A DNA stretch of 55,379 bases. Origin: Chitinophagaceae bacterium (GTDB lineage Bacteria; Bacteroidota; Bacteroidia; Chitinophagales; Chitinophagaceae). The stretch covers positions 1 to 55,379 of the forward strand of contig CAHJWK010000016.1 of NCBI GenBank assembly GCA_903642275.1, written 5' to 3'. The position numbers were made by a program, and so were the translations under genes. Within the stretch, counting starts at the first letter, position 1; every line of letters starts with the position of its first letter. The notes under the pieces were generated by a model that made no database searches, was not told where the DNA came from, and was given only the letters and a program-made list of their open reading frames with translations. Shown here one piece after another: positions 35,763-46,886 of this stretch.

Positions 35763-36899
35763 TCAACTTTTTATTAATAAATTTCTCTTCAATAAATACT
35801 TTTTCTTTAGCCATTTTCTTACAGGTTTATCATACCATTTAAGACAAACATAAGCAATTAAAAAGCTGAATATAAATGTAAGTAATGCAAAAGGCAAAGC
35901 TTGTAGTGGTGAGGGCTTATGATTATTTACCCATCCTGTATATATATAAATCAAAGGATAATGGGTTATATAAATAGGATAAGAAATATTTCCCAAAAAT
36001 TTACATACACTTTCGGCGCGCTTTTCTTTTATTTCCCCGCTGGCACCTAAAAATATAATTATAGGAAAAATAAAAATAATACTTAAAGATTCATACAAAC
36101 CGTTCATCCATTTATGTTCGCCACCACCAACCCTTGGCATAGCTAAAACAATAAACAGTAAAAAGCTACACCATAAAAAAGCATTTTTAATGTGTGTAAG
36201 TTTTACCGTACGTGAAAGTAATAATCCTGCAAAAAAAGGATACATAACACGAGTAAAGCCTATTTGTAACTGATCGGTTGTTATTGACCAGCCACCAATT
36301 AAATCGCCGTCAGCACTTGTTACAGCTATATAAACCAAAGCGCATGCAGCAATAACCACCAATATAAAAAGCGCTGTTTTTGAAAATTTTCTTATACCTA
36401 TGGCATACAAGATATTTGCAACATATTCAAAGAATAAAGACCAGCCGGGACCATTAAGCGGATGCATTTCCTGCCAACCCCGAATATCCATTGAAGGAGG
36501 AACCGGAATTAATGTAAAGCCGATTAACATTATTAATAACATTTGCCAAACAGGAACTGAATGTATAGCTGGCCATATAGCAGAATCCTGAAAGTAAAAA
36601 CATATTGCGCCGATAACCATACCCATTACTACCATTGGCTGAAGACGTATAAGACGAATTTTAAAAAAGTCTTTGATGCGCATACTGCTCCACCTATTAT
36701 CATAAGCATAACCGATTACAAAACCTGAAAGCAAAAAGAAAAAATCCACGGCGAGGTAACCGTGATTAATAATCTGGTTAAGCGGACTTGTTGCATGTAC
36801 TTCAAAAATGTGAAAAGCAACTACTAATACTGATGCTACACCGCGAAGTCCATCCAGTATTTGATAATGCGGTTTGGTAGTTAGCGCATTTGATTTCAT
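35763..36899 (-). CDS. Acyltransferase family 3 (OafA-like) membrane protein
   Basis: 378 residues, ten or so membrane helices. The N-terminus has ILDGLRGVASVLVVAFHIFE with the catalytic His, and FFFLLSGFVIGYAYDNRW, typical of acyltransferase family 3; a further signature is PMNGPGWSLFFEY-like (here MHPLNGPGWSLFFEY). Such enzymes O-acetylate or acylate surface polysaccharides, LPS or glycopeptides. The target is unknown. It stands alone between dnaJ (convergent) and lepA (same strand, 141 bp gap). Confidence 0.9.
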   Translation of the reverse strand: MKSNALTTKPHYQILDGLRGVASVLVVAFHIFEVHATSPLNQIINHGYLAVDFFFLLSGFVIGYAYDNRWSSMRIKDFFKIRLIRLQPMVVMGMVIGAICFYFQDSAIWPAIHSVPVWQMLLIMLIGFTLIPVPPSMDIRGWQEMHPLNGPGWSLFFEYVANILYAIGIRKFSKTALFILVVIAACALVYIAVTSADGDLIGGWSITTDQLQIGFTRVMYPFFAGLLLSRTVKLTHIKNAFLWCSFLLFIVLAMPRVGGGEHKWMNGLYESLSIIFIFPIIIFLGASGEIKEKRAESVCKFLGNISYPIYITHYPLIYIYTGWVNNHKPSPLQALPFALLTFIFSFLIAYVCLKWYDKPVRKWLKKKYLLKRNLLIKS

Positions 36900-37040
36900 T
36901 ATTGAAGATCCTCAACAGTTCTTATGTTGAATAGAATTTTTGTGGTATTACAATTCAAAAAATAAAAATTGATTTAAAAAAATGTGAGGATAATGTCATT
37001 TAGTAACTTTATTTTATTTTTTTCTTTAAAGACAATTAAT

Positions 37041-38825
37041 TTAATCCAACTTCAGCACTGCTAAAAAAGCTTCCTGCGGAACTTCAACGTTACCGATTTG
37101 CCGCATACGCTTCTTTCCTTCTTTTTGTTTTTCAAGCAGCTTGCGTTTACGGCTTATATCACCGCCATAACATTTTGCAGTAACATCTTTTCTGAAAGCG
37201 CTGATAGTTTCTCTTGCGATAATTTTTGCACCGATAGCAGCCTGTATAGCAATGGCAAATTGCTGACGTGGTAAAAGCTCTTTCAATTTTTCACAAAGCT
37301 TTCTTCCAAAATCCTGCGATCTGCTGCGATGAATTAATGCACTCAATGGATCAACTTTTTCTGCATTCAACAGAATATCCATCTTTACAATATCTGCTTC
37401 ACGATAACCGATAGGAGAATAATCAAAGGAAGCATAACCACGGGTCTGACTTTTCAGTTTATCATAAAAATCAAATACAATTTCCGTTAAAGGCATTTCG
37501 AAAACCAGTTCAACACGTGTAGTAGTTAAATAAGATTGATTGATAAGAATGCCGCGCTTGCCTAAACATAAAGTCATGATGTTGCCGATATATTCAGGCA
37601 GCGAAATAACCTGCGCACGAATGTAAGGTTCATCTATATGATCAATTTTAGTTGCATCAGGCATCTCTGCCGGATTATTTACAATTAACTTTTCTTCCCG
37701 TGTGGTAAATGCATGAAAGCTAACGTTTGGCACTGTTGTAATTACCGTTTGATTAAACTCACGCTCCAAACGCTCCTGAATAATTTCCATGTGCAGCAAT
37801 CCAAGAAAGCCACAACGGAAACCAAAACCTAAAGCCTGCGATGTTTCCAGTTCATAAGTAAGTGATGCATCATTCAACTGCAGTTTATCCATGCATTCAC
37901 GCAGTTCCGCAAAATCATCCGTTGATATAGGATAAATACCTGCAAACACCATTGGCTTTACCTCTTCAAAACCCCTGATTGCTTCGCCGGGATTTGATGC
38001 AACCGTTATTGTATCACCAACCTTAAGTTCTTTTGCATTTTTTATACCTGTGATGATGTAACCCACGTCACCAGTTTTTATCACATTCTTGGGTGCTAAT
38101 CCTAATTTTAAAGTACCTACTTCCGCAGCCTGGTATTCTTCGCCGGTTGAAATAATTTTTATGACCTCATCTTTTTTTATAGAACCATTAAACACGCGGA
38201 AGTATGCAATAATTCCGCGAAAACTATTGAACACACTATCAAATATTAAAGCCTGCAAAGGCGCATCTGGCTTACCCGTTGGTGCAGGAATTCGTGCAAT
38301 AATCGCGTTTAGAATTTCTTCTATACCAATTCCATTCTTTGCACTTGCCAGCAAAATCTCTTCTTCCTTGCAACCGATTAGTTCCATCACCTGGTCTTTT
38401 ACCTCAGCAATCATAGCACCATCCATATCAATCTTATTAATGATAGGAATTATCTCAAGATCATTATCAATTGCTAAATATAAATTGCTGATGGTTTGAG
38501 CCTGTATGCCTTGTGTGGCATCAACCAATAGCAGTGCACCTTCACATGCAGCCAATGCGCGGCTAACTTCATAACTAAAATCAACGTGACCGGGCGTATC
38601 AATTAAATTAAAAATATACTTTTCGCCATTTTGTGTATAGTCCATTTGAATGGCGTGACTTTTAATGGTAATACCTTTCTCACGTTCCAGATCCATATCA
38701 TCCAAAACCTGGCTCATCATATCTCTTTCACTAATGGTTTTTGTAAACTCCAATAAACGATCTGCCAGCGTGCTTTTTCCATGATCAATATGTGCGATGA
38801 TACAGAAATTCCGAATCTCCTTCAT
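37041..38825 (-). CDS. lepA: Elongation factor 4 (LepA)
   Basis: 594 residues from the ATG at 38825 ([19 protein letters not shown]). GTPase motifs [16 protein letters not shown] and NKIDM, translation-factor domains II-III-V, and the LepA-specific C-terminus ([38 protein letters not shown]). It back-translocates or rescues stalled ribosomes. The frame has three extra upstream codons that are not needed. The glycosyltransferase gene ends 44 bp upstream on the same strand. Confidence 0.97.
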   Translation of the reverse strand: MKEIRNFCIIAHIDHGKSTLADRLLEFTKTISERDMMSQVLDDMDLEREKGITIKSHAIQMDYTQNGEKYIFNLIDTPGHVDFSYEVSRALAACEGALLLVDATQGIQAQTISNLYLAIDNDLEIIPIINKIDMDGAMIAEVKDQVMELIGCKEEEILLASAKNGIGIEEILNAIIARIPAPTGKPDAPLQALIFDSVFNSFRGIIAYFRVFNGSIKKDEVIKIISTGEEYQAAEVGTLKLGLAPKNVIKTGDVGYIITGIKNAKELKVGDTITVASNPGEAIRGFEEVKPMVFAGIYPISTDDFAELRECMDKLQLNDASLTYELETSQALGFGFRCGFLGLLHMEIIQERLEREFNQTVITTVPNVSFHAFTTREEKLIVNNPAEMPDATKIDHIDEPYIRAQVISLPEYIGNIMTLCLGKRGILINQSYLTTTRVELVFEMPLTEIVFDFYDKLKSQTRGYASFDYSPIGYREADIVKMDILLNAEKVDPLSALIHRSRSQDFGRKLCEKLKELLPRQQFAIAIQAAIGAKIIARETISAFRKDVTAKCYGGDISRKRKLLEKQKEGKKRMRQIGNVEVPQEAFLAVLKLD

Positions 38826-38868
38826 AGGAAGCAAAGATACGTTGGGTTGATTAACTGTTTGAACTGGT

Positions 38869-40029
38869 TTAAGTGTTTAATACATCATGATAAGTTGAGA
38901 TGAATTGAGTTGCAATTTGCTGGTAGTTAAATTTTGCAATAGCATCTTCAGAAATTTTGCCGTGGTTATACTGCATTGGATTATTCATAATTGATATAAC
39001 TAAATTCTTTAAATCATCTGAATTGTTTGCTTCAACCAAAATACCGTTTGTATGATTCACTGCTTCAGCAATGCCACCAACATTTGAAGCAACAACAGGC
39101 AAGCCACAACATAAGGCTTCAATAATAACACAAGGAAAGTTTTCATGTTTGCTGAACATAATAAAAGCATCTGCGAGTTGCATTAAATGAGCAACCTCTT
39201 CATAACTAACTTCACCGGTAAACTTAATTTTTGTTTGAAGATTTAACTGTTCAACAGTTTTTTGATATTTCTCGTTAATTGACCCACAGATAATCAACTC
39301 CCAATCATTTATTATAGATGAAATGTTACTAAATGTTTGAATGATCTTATCAACGTTTTTTAATGGTGACATCGAAGAAACATGCAGCCATCTGAAAATT
39401 TTATTTTTTTCTTTTGGCTTATAATAAAAAAGGGTTGCATCAACTACATTTGGAATAATCTTTACCTCATCCAGACTAAACATAGACTTTAAAACTTTGG
39501 CAATAGCCGCCGAAACATTAGTTACTGCAGCAGCTTGTTTAAATATTTTTTTTGTGTGATACCTGAAATAAAAACTGCGTGTATAAAAATTATTTTCTGC
39601 AACTTTTAAATACAGCGAAGAATGTTCTGAAACTATATAAGGAATTTTTAATTGCTTAAATATTGTCAAAGCAATAATACCTGCCTTTATAGGAACATGC
39701 ACATGAATTAAATCAGGTTTTCCTTTTTCTTTTATGTATTGATATATAATTTTTTTATAGTAACGTAAATAGGTTTTATTATATCGTATTTTATCAAGCC
39801 AGCTTATACCCAATTTTTTAAAAGGAAAATAGTGAATGGCTTCATGCAGGTTACTATTTTCATTCAACACAACTTTGTTTAAATAACCAAAATCTTTACC
39901 TGATTGTGTAATATGAATTACGTTGAGCGGTAATGATGCTGATACTGCTTTTGCATGACGCTGAACAAAGTCACCATTCATTGGTTCGTATTCATCAGGA
40001 TACCAGCTTGCAAGCCAAAGCACATGCAT
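38869..40029 (-). CDS. Glycosyltransferase family 4 protein
   Basis: 386 residues, GT-B fold. It starts [20 protein letters not shown], has an ADP-sugar/UDP-sugar domain with a retaining EX7E motif in [15 protein letters not shown], and [11 protein letters not shown]. Members transfer hexoses from nucleotide sugars onto polysaccharides or lipids. It begins one base after the stop of the flippase gene (TGATATG), so both are translationally coupled and probably build one surface glycan. Sugar and acceptor unknown. Confidence 0.9.
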   Translation of the reverse strand: MHVLWLASWYPDEYEPMNGDFVQRHAKAVSASLPLNVIHITQSGKDFGYLNKVVLNENSNLHEAIHYFPFKKLGISWLDKIRYNKTYLRYYKKIIYQYIKEKGKPDLIHVHVPIKAGIIALTIFKQLKIPYIVSEHSSLYLKVAENNFYTRSFYFRYHTKKIFKQAAAVTNVSAAIAKVLKSMFSLDEVKIIPNVVDATLFYYKPKEKNKIFRWLHVSSMSPLKNVDKIIQTFSNISSIINDWELIICGSINEKYQKTVEQLNLQTKIKFTGEVSYEEVAHLMQLADAFIMFSKHENFPCVIIEALCCGLPVVASNVGGIAEAVNHTNGILVEANNSDDLKNLVISIMNNPMQYNHGKISEDAIAKFNYQQIATQFISTYHDVLNT

Positions 40030-40030
40030 A

Positions 40031-41344
40031 TCAGGCAGTCTTCTTTTTTAACATTGAAAAAAGGAATTGATAATCATCTTTTCGCCAGCCTACAAACTGC
40101 ATCCAGCTTATAGAATAATCTTTATAAAAATGAAAGAGCGAATAAGCAAGGTTTGCAGCATAGCTTAATGTACTGATTAAAGCAGCAGCAACAATACCAT
40201 ACTGTGGTACAAAAATAAAATCGCCAATAATCATTACCGATAGTGCAATGATAGCACCATGCAGGTTTATTTTTACTTTTCCTTTTCCGGAGAAGTAAGC
40301 GGATAATAATGCAAGCACGCTCAGAGAAAAAATACCAGGAATTAATAATAACATCGGGGCTTGCATTTTATTAAAACTTTCACCAAATACTTTTACAAAT
40401 AACCAATTGCCTGTAACAGCTACAATAATTAATGCAACAAAAAATAGCTGTGAAAAAATTCTCGCCATAACCAATATCGCATTATTAATACGCATACGAT
40501 CAATGCCGGTTGCGGTTCTTGGAAACACAACGCTGGCAATGATTTGCGGAATTACAAGCAACATCTGCCCAAGCTTTGCAACCTGTATATAATTGCCTAA
40601 ATCTGCAGCGGTACAAATCGGACTATATTTTACAAAAGCATAATCAATTTTATAAACAAGAAAAAAAATAACGTTGGCAGCAAGCGCAGTAATAGAATAC
40701 CTGAGGAACAGATTAAAATTTTTTCTATCAGGAAAACTAAATGCTCCTTCGCTCCTGTTGCGAATAATATATGAAATATAGACCAGCACGCCACCAACAA
40801 AAAATGTGGCAAAGAATAAATACATAATTAACTGCTGCTTTGCAACATCTGCCACGCTGCTTTTAGATGGAATGATTAACACATAAATTATGTTCACTAT
40901 ACCTAATAAAAAGTTAGGTATAAAATAATCTTCTTTACTATAATAAACCGAAAGCGAATAATTAGCAAACAACTGGCCGGTTACATATAAAAACCCATAT
41001 ACACAATATGGCAGCACTAATGTTTTATCAAGTGATGCATCAAACAAAAAAAAGAGGTATATACATGCAATCATTACAATACCGGCTATGACGCTCCACC
41101 ACCCTGCCAGGCTGATTAATTTATTTCGCTGAATAATATTACCTGATGCGAAATAAATAATTCCTGATTCAGCGCTTAAGCTTAACAGCACCTGCATAAA
41201 AGAAAATACCAGCGTAATAAAATATATGTTGCCTGTAATTGCAGCCTGCAGATAACGGGATAAAAAAACATTCACCAGCAGTATGGAAAAAAAGTAAAAG
41301 CCACGCCAGATAATACTTTGAGCAAGTAATTTTTTTAAGCTCAT
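40031..41344 (-). CDS. Polysaccharide/oligosaccharide flippase (Wzx/MATE-like)
   Basis: 437 residues from the ATG at 41344 (a TTG four codons earlier is an alternative). About 12-14 membrane helices (FYFFSILLVNVFLSRYLQAA, ITGNIYFITLVFSFMQVLLS). The pattern is that of the polysaccharide biosynthesis/export superfamily that flips lipid-linked sugars across the inner membrane. It overlaps in operon style with tpiA (14 bp) and the GT4 gene (one base), which supports a glycan export role. Confidence 0.85.
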   Translation of the reverse strand: MSLKKLLAQSIIWRGFYFFSILLVNVFLSRYLQAAITGNIYFITLVFSFMQVLLSLSAESGIIYFASGNIIQRNKLISLAGWWSVIAGIVMIACIYLFFLFDASLDKTLVLPYCVYGFLYVTGQLFANYSLSVYYSKEDYFIPNFLLGIVNIIYVLIIPSKSSVADVAKQQLIMYLFFATFFVGGVLVYISYIIRNRSEGAFSFPDRKNFNLFLRYSITALAANVIFFLVYKIDYAFVKYSPICTAADLGNYIQVAKLGQMLLVIPQIIASVVFPRTATGIDRMRINNAILVMARIFSQLFFVALIIVAVTGNWLFVKVFGESFNKMQAPMLLLIPGIFSLSVLALLSAYFSGKGKVKINLHGAIIALSVMIIGDFIFVPQYGIVAAALISTLSYAANLAYSLFHFYKDYSISWMQFVGWRKDDYQFLFSMLKKKTA

Positions 41345-41357
41345 TAATGCATGCAAA

Positions 41358-42116
41358 TTATTTCAAGCTGTTAATAATTGTAATAAACTCAGAAGCAATC
41401 AAAGAGGCGCCACCTACCAGTCCGCCGTCAACATCAGGCTGATTAAAAATTTCTTTTGCATTAGAAGCTTTTACGCTGCCGCCATATAAAATGCTTATGT
41501 TACCAGCAACTGTTTTTCCAAACTTATCAGCAAGCACTTTACGTATGTATGCATGCATTTCCTGCGCCTGCAAACTGCTTGCTGTTTTACCTGTACCAAT
41601 AGCCCAGATTGGCTCGTAAGCGATAACAATTTTCTGCATGTCATCGGCAGAAAAATGAAACAAAGATTCCTGCAGTTGCTTTGCTACAAATTCGTTTTGT
41701 ATTTGCGCATCACGAATACTTAAAGGTTCACCGCAACAAAAGATAGGCATGATGTTATATTCAAGTGCGATATTTAGTTTTTCTGCGAGTAGCTGGTTGC
41801 TTTCATCAAAATATTCACGGCGCTCAGAATGGCCAAGCACTACATATTTTATATTTAGCGACTGCAACATTTCTGCAGAAACTTCGCCGGTATATGCACC
41901 TGATTTTTTACTATAACAATTTTGCGCTGCTGCATAAAAATTTTGGGTGCTTAACTTTTGTTCTGCCAGTTGCAGGTAAGGAAAAGGCACAGCAAAAACA
42001 GCTAACTGGTTTTCTTTAAGCGTGATGTTTACGTTCACAATTTCTTCTAATAGTACTTCCGCTTTGTCAACAGTTAAATTCATTTTCCAATTGGCCGCTG
42101 CTATTTGTTTTCTCAT
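41358..42116 (-). CDS. tpiA: Triosephosphate isomerase
   Basis: 252 residues, full length. AANWKMNL, the catalytic histidine LGHSERREYFDES, the catalytic glutamate in AYEPIWAIGTGKTASS and the phosphate-binding YGGSVKASNA and GGLVGGASL are all present. It interconverts dihydroxyacetone phosphate and glyceraldehyde 3-phosphate in glycolysis. It sits between a GlmU-like gene and a flippase on one strand, with gaps of 25 and 13 bp. Confidence 0.98.
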   Translation of the reverse strand: MRKQIAAANWKMNLTVDKAEVLLEEIVNVNITLKENQLAVFAVPFPYLQLAEQKLSTQNFYAAAQNCYSKKSGAYTGEVSAEMLQSLNIKYVVLGHSERREYFDESNQLLAEKLNIALEYNIMPIFCCGEPLSIRDAQIQNEFVAKQLQESLFHFSADDMQKIVIAYEPIWAIGTGKTASSLQAQEMHAYIRKVLADKFGKTVAGNISILYGGSVKASNAKEIFNQPDVDGGLVGGASLIASEFITIINSLK

Positions 42117-42141
42117 GTTTTATTAATACTTGATTTTTTAT

Positions 42142-43329
42142 CTAATCTTTTCTGCGAGTATCAAAAATATATTTTAATACAGATATTTCTGCTGATGATA
42201 ATTGCTGTGCTTTCATTGCTTTCCAGTTATTGATATGTTCAACTATTTTCTCAAATACATAAACAGACTTATTATTCGTTCCCCACGTAAAATCATCTAT
42301 AACTTTTGGCGTTAATCCTTCACCAAAAATATTACAACAAATGCCAATTATACTGCCGGTATTTATTGAAGTATTTATTGCTGTGCGGGAATAATCGCCC
42401 ATTACAACACCTGACTTTTTACCTGCGTTTATATATGTTTTTGTTGTTGGATGATATATGCTTATATCACCCGCAGAATTTTTTACATTGCTGTTACTGG
42501 TACCCGCGCCAAGATTACACCATGAGCCAATTATTGCATCGCCCAGGTAACCGTCATGTGCTTTATTACTGTTAGATTGCAGTACGCTGTTTTTTATTTC
42601 GCCTCCTGCAACACAATAAGAAGAAATAGTTGTAGCGTCGTAAATTTTCGTGCCCATTTTTACAACTGCACCTTCACCAATTGAGATTGGTCCGCGCAAC
42701 ATGCAACCTTCCATAACCAATGCATTCTTTGCAATATAAACCGGGCCTGTTGCCGCATTAATAAAACAATGTTCCGCAATTGCGCCCTGTTCAATAATTA
42801 TATTTTCAGGTTGTACAATTTTATTTGTGCCTGATAAAGGTTGGGTTGCAATGCTCGAAAACGTCAGCAAAAAATCTTTCCTTAACTGCTCATTATTCCA
42901 CTGTACAATTTGCCAGGGATAATTTAATCTCTGCACTGTATCAATAATGGAAATATTTTTAAAAAAACTTTCTGTGTTGTTAATGCTGAAATCGTTTATA
43001 AAACCTGAACTTCTGCCTGCAATCAAACCTGCATCATCATACAAACCATCACCTGTTTGCAAAGAAAGAATTTGCGAACGCAATGCAACTTCATCCTTCA
43101 ACGCAGCATCAATAAATAAAAAATCATTTTCAACTGTTGCATCCTGAGCGACGCTTTTATATAAACCGGCGAGATAACCTGCAGTCTTAATATACACAGA
43201 TAAACCGCTTATTTTTTCCCATCTTTCTTTAGCTGTAAAAATGCCGTACCGTAAATCTGCCACTGCTCTTGTTTGCGTAAAAGGATACAAACTTTCTCTC
43301 GCACTATTATCAAATAATATAATCAACAT
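42142..43329 (-). CDS. GlmU-like sugar nucleotidyltransferase/hexapeptide protein
   Basis: 395 residues from the ATG at 43329 (MLIILFDNSARESLYPFTQT). The frame is open 26 codons further but family-like sequence starts here. The N-terminal half resembles a reduced nucleotidyltransferase (RYGIFTAKERWEKI), the C-terminal half is a left-handed beta-helix of hexapeptide repeats (VYIAKNALVMEGCMLRGPIS, GEGAVVKMGTKIYD). The classical GlmU pyrophosphorylase motif LAAGxGTR is not seen, so true UTP-sugar transfer is uncertain; an acyl or nucleotidyl transferase of a surface-sugar pathway is likely. Followed by tpiA. Confidence 0.8.
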   Translation of the reverse strand: MLIILFDNSARESLYPFTQTRAVADLRYGIFTAKERWEKISGLSVYIKTAGYLAGLYKSVAQDATVENDFLFIDAALKDEVALRSQILSLQTGDGLYDDAGLIAGRSSGFINDFSINNTESFFKNISIIDTVQRLNYPWQIVQWNNEQLRKDFLLTFSSIATQPLSGTNKIVQPENIIIEQGAIAEHCFINAATGPVYIAKNALVMEGCMLRGPISIGEGAVVKMGTKIYDATTISSYCVAGGEIKNSVLQSNSNKAHDGYLGDAIIGSWCNLGAGTSNSNVKNSAGDISIYHPTTKTYINAGKKSGVVMGDYSRTAINTSINTGSIIGICCNIFGEGLTPKVIDDFTWGTNNKSVYVFEKIVEHINNWKAMKAQQLSSAEISVLKYIFDTRRKD

Positions 43330-43424
43330 AATTGTAAAAGTATTGTTGTAAGTATTCGTAACCGAAAATATTATGTTGTGTTTTCTATTACATTTACCGC
43401 TTAACAACGTTAAAGCAGCTGTTC

Positions 43425-44588
43425 ATGCATAGAAGATATTTTTTATCGTTTCTTTTGATTTTTTCTTTATGTTTATTACTAATAAATTGTTCTTCCAAAG
43501 ACCCAAAAAAATCTGATACCTCTTCAAAACCGCATTTGCATACTGTTGACCTTGCGTTTGATTCTTTACCGCCGGAAGTTGCTGCTGCTTATACTTCAGC
43601 AATAAAAGAATTTTATAATAAGAATTTTGAAAGAAACTTTAACGGTGCCATATTGGTTGCCAAAAACGGACAAATTCTTTTTGAGCGATACAAAGGAATA
43701 AGCAATTTTAAAACGAAAGATTCTATCAATGCACATACGCCTTTTCATCTTGCATCTATATCAAAAACATTTACGGGCATGGCGGTGTTGCGGTTGTGGG
43801 AGGAAGGCAAGCTTTTTTTAGATGATACACTTCAAAAATATTTTCCTCAATTTCCTTATCAGAACATTACGATACGCATGTTATTAAGCCATCGCAGCGG
43901 GTTGCCAAATTACTTGTATTTTATGGACAGTCTTTTTGATAAACATAAAGAAATGACGAATCAGGATGTCTTAAATGCAATGATTCAACATCATCCAAGA
44001 ATGAACAGCCTGCCCAATACACATTTTGAATATTGTAACACCAACTTTATGTTGCTGGCATTGATAGTTGAAAAAATTACCGGTAAATATTTTCCTGACT
44101 ATATGAAGCAAAATGTATTTACACCATTAGGCATGAATGATACTTACATTTTTTCAATCAGGGATACAGCGAATTACATTCCTACATATTCTGTGTCAAG
44201 ACCTTTCCCGATGGATCAATATGATTGTACTTATGGCGATAAAAATGTTTATAGTACTGTACGTGATTTATTTGCTTACGATAAAGCTTTATATCAACAT
44301 ACATTCTTAAAAAAAGCAACACTTGATATGGCATTTAAGCCAACCAGTTTTGAACATCGCTCGATGCATAATTATGGCTTAGCATGGCGCCTGTTTATCA
44401 GTAACAGCGATACCGTTGTATATCATAATGGCAAATGGCACGGGACAAATACTTCTTTTATAAGACTTGTACAGGATACAGCGACAATAATTGTTTTAGG
44501 CAATAAAGAAAATCCTATGATTTATCATGCAAAAGATATGGAAGGCATTTTTACAGGTAAATCTGAAATGGATAAGTTAGATGAATAA
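43425..44588 (+). CDS. Class C beta-lactamase-like serine hydrolase lipoprotein
   Basis: 387 residues. Lipoprotein signal with LLLINCSSKD, acylated Cys22. Active site SxxK in LASISKTFTGM, the YxN-type FEYCNTNFML and a terminal HxG-like KWHGT (about residue 344). Members include D-Ala-D-Ala peptidases, esterases and beta-lactamases; which one is not clear, and no resistance is implied. Exposed on the membrane. Its stop is six bases from the stop of tamL on the other strand. Confidence 0.9.
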   Translation: MHRRYFLSFLLIFSLCLLLINCSSKDPKKSDTSSKPHLHTVDLAFDSLPPEVAAAYTSAIKEFYNKNFERNFNGAILVAKNGQILFERYKGISNFKTKDSINAHTPFHLASISKTFTGMAVLRLWEEGKLFLDDTLQKYFPQFPYQNITIRMLLSHRSGLPNYLYFMDSLFDKHKEMTNQDVLNAMIQHHPRMNSLPNTHFEYCNTNFMLLALIVEKITGKYFPDYMKQNVFTPLGMNDTYIFSIRDTANYIPTYSVSRPFPMDQYDCTYGDKNVYSTVRDLFAYDKALYQHTFLKKATLDMAFKPTSFEHRSMHNYGLAWRLFISNSDTVVYHNGKWHGTNTSFIRLVQDTATIIVLGNKENPMIYHAKDMEGIFTGKSEMDKLDE

Positions 44589-44594
44589 GCTTCA

Positions 44595-46886
44595 TTAAAA
44601 TGGATAACCAATTGCAAGATTAAATATCAGGTTATCACTCCGCCACTGGCTGCTTCCAAAATCAATTTTATAAGGTTTGCCACCAGGCAGTTTATAAGGC
44701 ACACTTACAGGAAAAGCAATATCAAGCCTTAACACAAGTATGCTTATATCAAAGCGCAAGCCTACACCTGCATCAACCGCAACCTGACTTAAAAAATTGC
44801 TTGAAAATTTAGAACCAGGCCTACTTGCATCAGTCCTTCTTGACCATACGTTTCCTGCATCAGCAAATAAAGCATATCTGACAATAGAAAATAGTTTAGC
44901 GCGATATTCAACAGTACCAAGCAGCTTTATATCGCCCGGCTGGTCAATGGCAAAAGAATCTCTTTTCCTGGTGGAATCATAATAAGAACCCGGACCTAAA
45001 GTTCTTGCTCTAAAACCGCGCAGATCACTTACACCACCTGCAAAAAATGCTTTAATAAATGGCATGCTCAAACTATTGCCGTAAGCATAACCAATACCTG
45101 CATCTAATCTTGTATTTAGAGAACGCGTAGGTGTTCCCAGGTTAAGATAATGCCTGAAATCTGCTTCAAGTCTTATATATTGAGTAAAAGGTTTACCGAA
45201 AATCTTTTTCTCTTTTCCTTTGCTTACATCAGCACCGGAAAGCAAGCCATATAAATTGCCTGATACATCAACATTACCATTAAAATAAAAATTGTTCCTA
45301 TTGTTATTTGGTTTGGCAAGTGAACTATAATTATAATTATAGATTGAGCCGATGATAAACTGTTTTTCTATACTTCTGGCAAGTGTAACATCACCAATTA
45401 AAGAATCTGCAAACGCAGGTGTAATGTTAGCCGGCTTTACATAATTAATATTAATTGGTGTTAAAGTTTGTTGTGTTTGAATACTGTTCTTCCACACATA
45501 ACCATAACTGCCGCTTATAGATGTAAGCGTATATTCAGAAGAGCGGTTATACAACTGGTAACCTAAACTAAACTTTGTTTGCGGCACATAAGCACTGCTG
45601 GTATTAATTTCAAAAGGTGCAATAATACGCGGCACATATAAGTCAGCTTCAATACCGGCAGTGAGTATGTTATCACTTATGCCTGAAGATATCTGCCGTT
45701 CAATGCCACCGGTTGCTGATATAGTAAGCAGTTCTGCGCCACGTAATAAATTCCTGTTACGCCAGTTAATGGTTAGTTCAGTGCCGGTTGCATTATTTGA
45801 TTTTTGCAAAGCGGAAATCTGGAAGCGGATTGATTTTTTATTAGTTGGAGTAAGATAATAGTAAGCATCTAAAGTTTGTGTAGAATCGCCGGGTTCAAAA
45901 CGCACTTTTACAAACTTATAAACGCCTAATGTAATTAAACGGTTAAGTGACAAGTTATGATCTGTGCGATTATACACATCTCCTGATTGAAATACCAGTG
46001 TTCTGCTAAAAATGATTGGCTTGAATTTTTTATTCGGATCAATGATGGTATAGCCATCATATTTCTGCGCGCCAATTAAACTGGTATCACCATTTATATC
46101 AAAGTCAGTAAACACATACACATCTTTAATATAATAAGGCAAACGTGCTATGGTTGGTGTTTGCGGCTTAATGCGCATATTAATATCAACTGTATGATGA
46201 CCTGCTGTAGAATCAACATCTGCAATAACATAATCAGGCGAAAAATAATAATACCCATTCTCTTTTAAGTTCGCATCCAGTCTTGTGTCTTCCGCTTTTA
46301 TTACATCCAGGTCATATGGATCTTTCGGCTTAAGAAATACTTCTTTTTTATTGATGGCCGTTGCCTGAATTTGTTTCGCTAATACACTTGAATCGTTGGG
46401 ATAAGCAACCTGTTGAATATGGTATTGCGAATCAACTAATGCCGTATAAGTAACACTTAATTTTTTATGTTTTATAGTTGTATCTATGGTTACTGAATCT
46501 CTGAAGTAACCTTTATTATCTAAATGATTTTGCATTATCTGCCTGTTCTTTTCCAATGAAGTGTATGATGCAAAAATCGGCGGCTCTCCTATTTTATATT
46601 TCCACCAATACTTTAAACCTTTCTTCTTTTTTGGTTCTTTAACTGAATTAAAAATGGCAAGCTTTAAGCGTGCACCAAGTATAGTACTGTTTGGCTTCGG
46701 GCGCACCAATGCCTGCATTTGCGAGGTTAAACTGCTGCGTTCACTCTTGGAAATTTTCCCTGTTGATTTTACTTTTGATGTTGAGCCAATAAACAAATTC
46801 TGATTCGCTGCAAGATGCTTCGTGTTATCGCATGATGCAACTGATATAACAACCAGTACAAATAATATCAGTTTACTAAATTTCAT
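44595..46886 (-). CDS. tamL: Translocation and assembly module lipoprotein TamL (Omp85/BamA family)
   Basis: 763 residues. Lipoprotein signal (LFVLVVISVASC, Cys19), POTRA-like domains (about 100-400), and a C-terminal Omp85 beta-barrel (about 440-763) with the typical RGFRARTLGPGSYY lid motif (VSDLRGFRA) and a final aromatic strand (NLAIGYPF). In Bacteroidota the lipidated TamA homologue works with TamB, whose gene lies directly upstream on the same strand. Together they insert outer membrane proteins or carry phospholipids to the outer membrane. 162 bp separate them. Confidence 0.92.
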   Translation of the reverse strand: MKFSKLILFVLVVISVASCDNTKHLAANQNLFIGSTSKVKSTGKISKSERSSLTSQMQALVRPKPNSTILGARLKLAIFNSVKEPKKKKGLKYWWKYKIGEPPIFASYTSLEKNRQIMQNHLDNKGYFRDSVTIDTTIKHKKLSVTYTALVDSQYHIQQVAYPNDSSVLAKQIQATAINKKEVFLKPKDPYDLDVIKAEDTRLDANLKENGYYYFSPDYVIADVDSTAGHHTVDINMRIKPQTPTIARLPYYIKDVYVFTDFDINGDTSLIGAQKYDGYTIIDPNKKFKPIIFSRTLVFQSGDVYNRTDHNLSLNRLITLGVYKFVKVRFEPGDSTQTLDAYYYLTPTNKKSIRFQISALQKSNNATGTELTINWRNRNLLRGAELLTISATGGIERQISSGISDNILTAGIEADLYVPRIIAPFEINTSSAYVPQTKFSLGYQLYNRSSEYTLTSISGSYGYVWKNSIQTQQTLTPININYVKPANITPAFADSLIGDVTLARSIEKQFIIGSIYNYNYSSLAKPNNNRNNFYFNGNVDVSGNLYGLLSGADVSKGKEKKIFGKPFTQYIRLEADFRHYLNLGTPTRSLNTRLDAGIGYAYGNSLSMPFIKAFFAGGVSDLRGFRARTLGPGSYYDSTRKRDSFAIDQPGDIKLLGTVEYRAKLFSIVRYALFADAGNVWSRRTDASRPGSKFSSNFLSQVAVDAGVGLRFDISILVLRLDIAFPVSVPYKLPGGKPYKIDFGSSQWRSDNLIFNLAIGYPF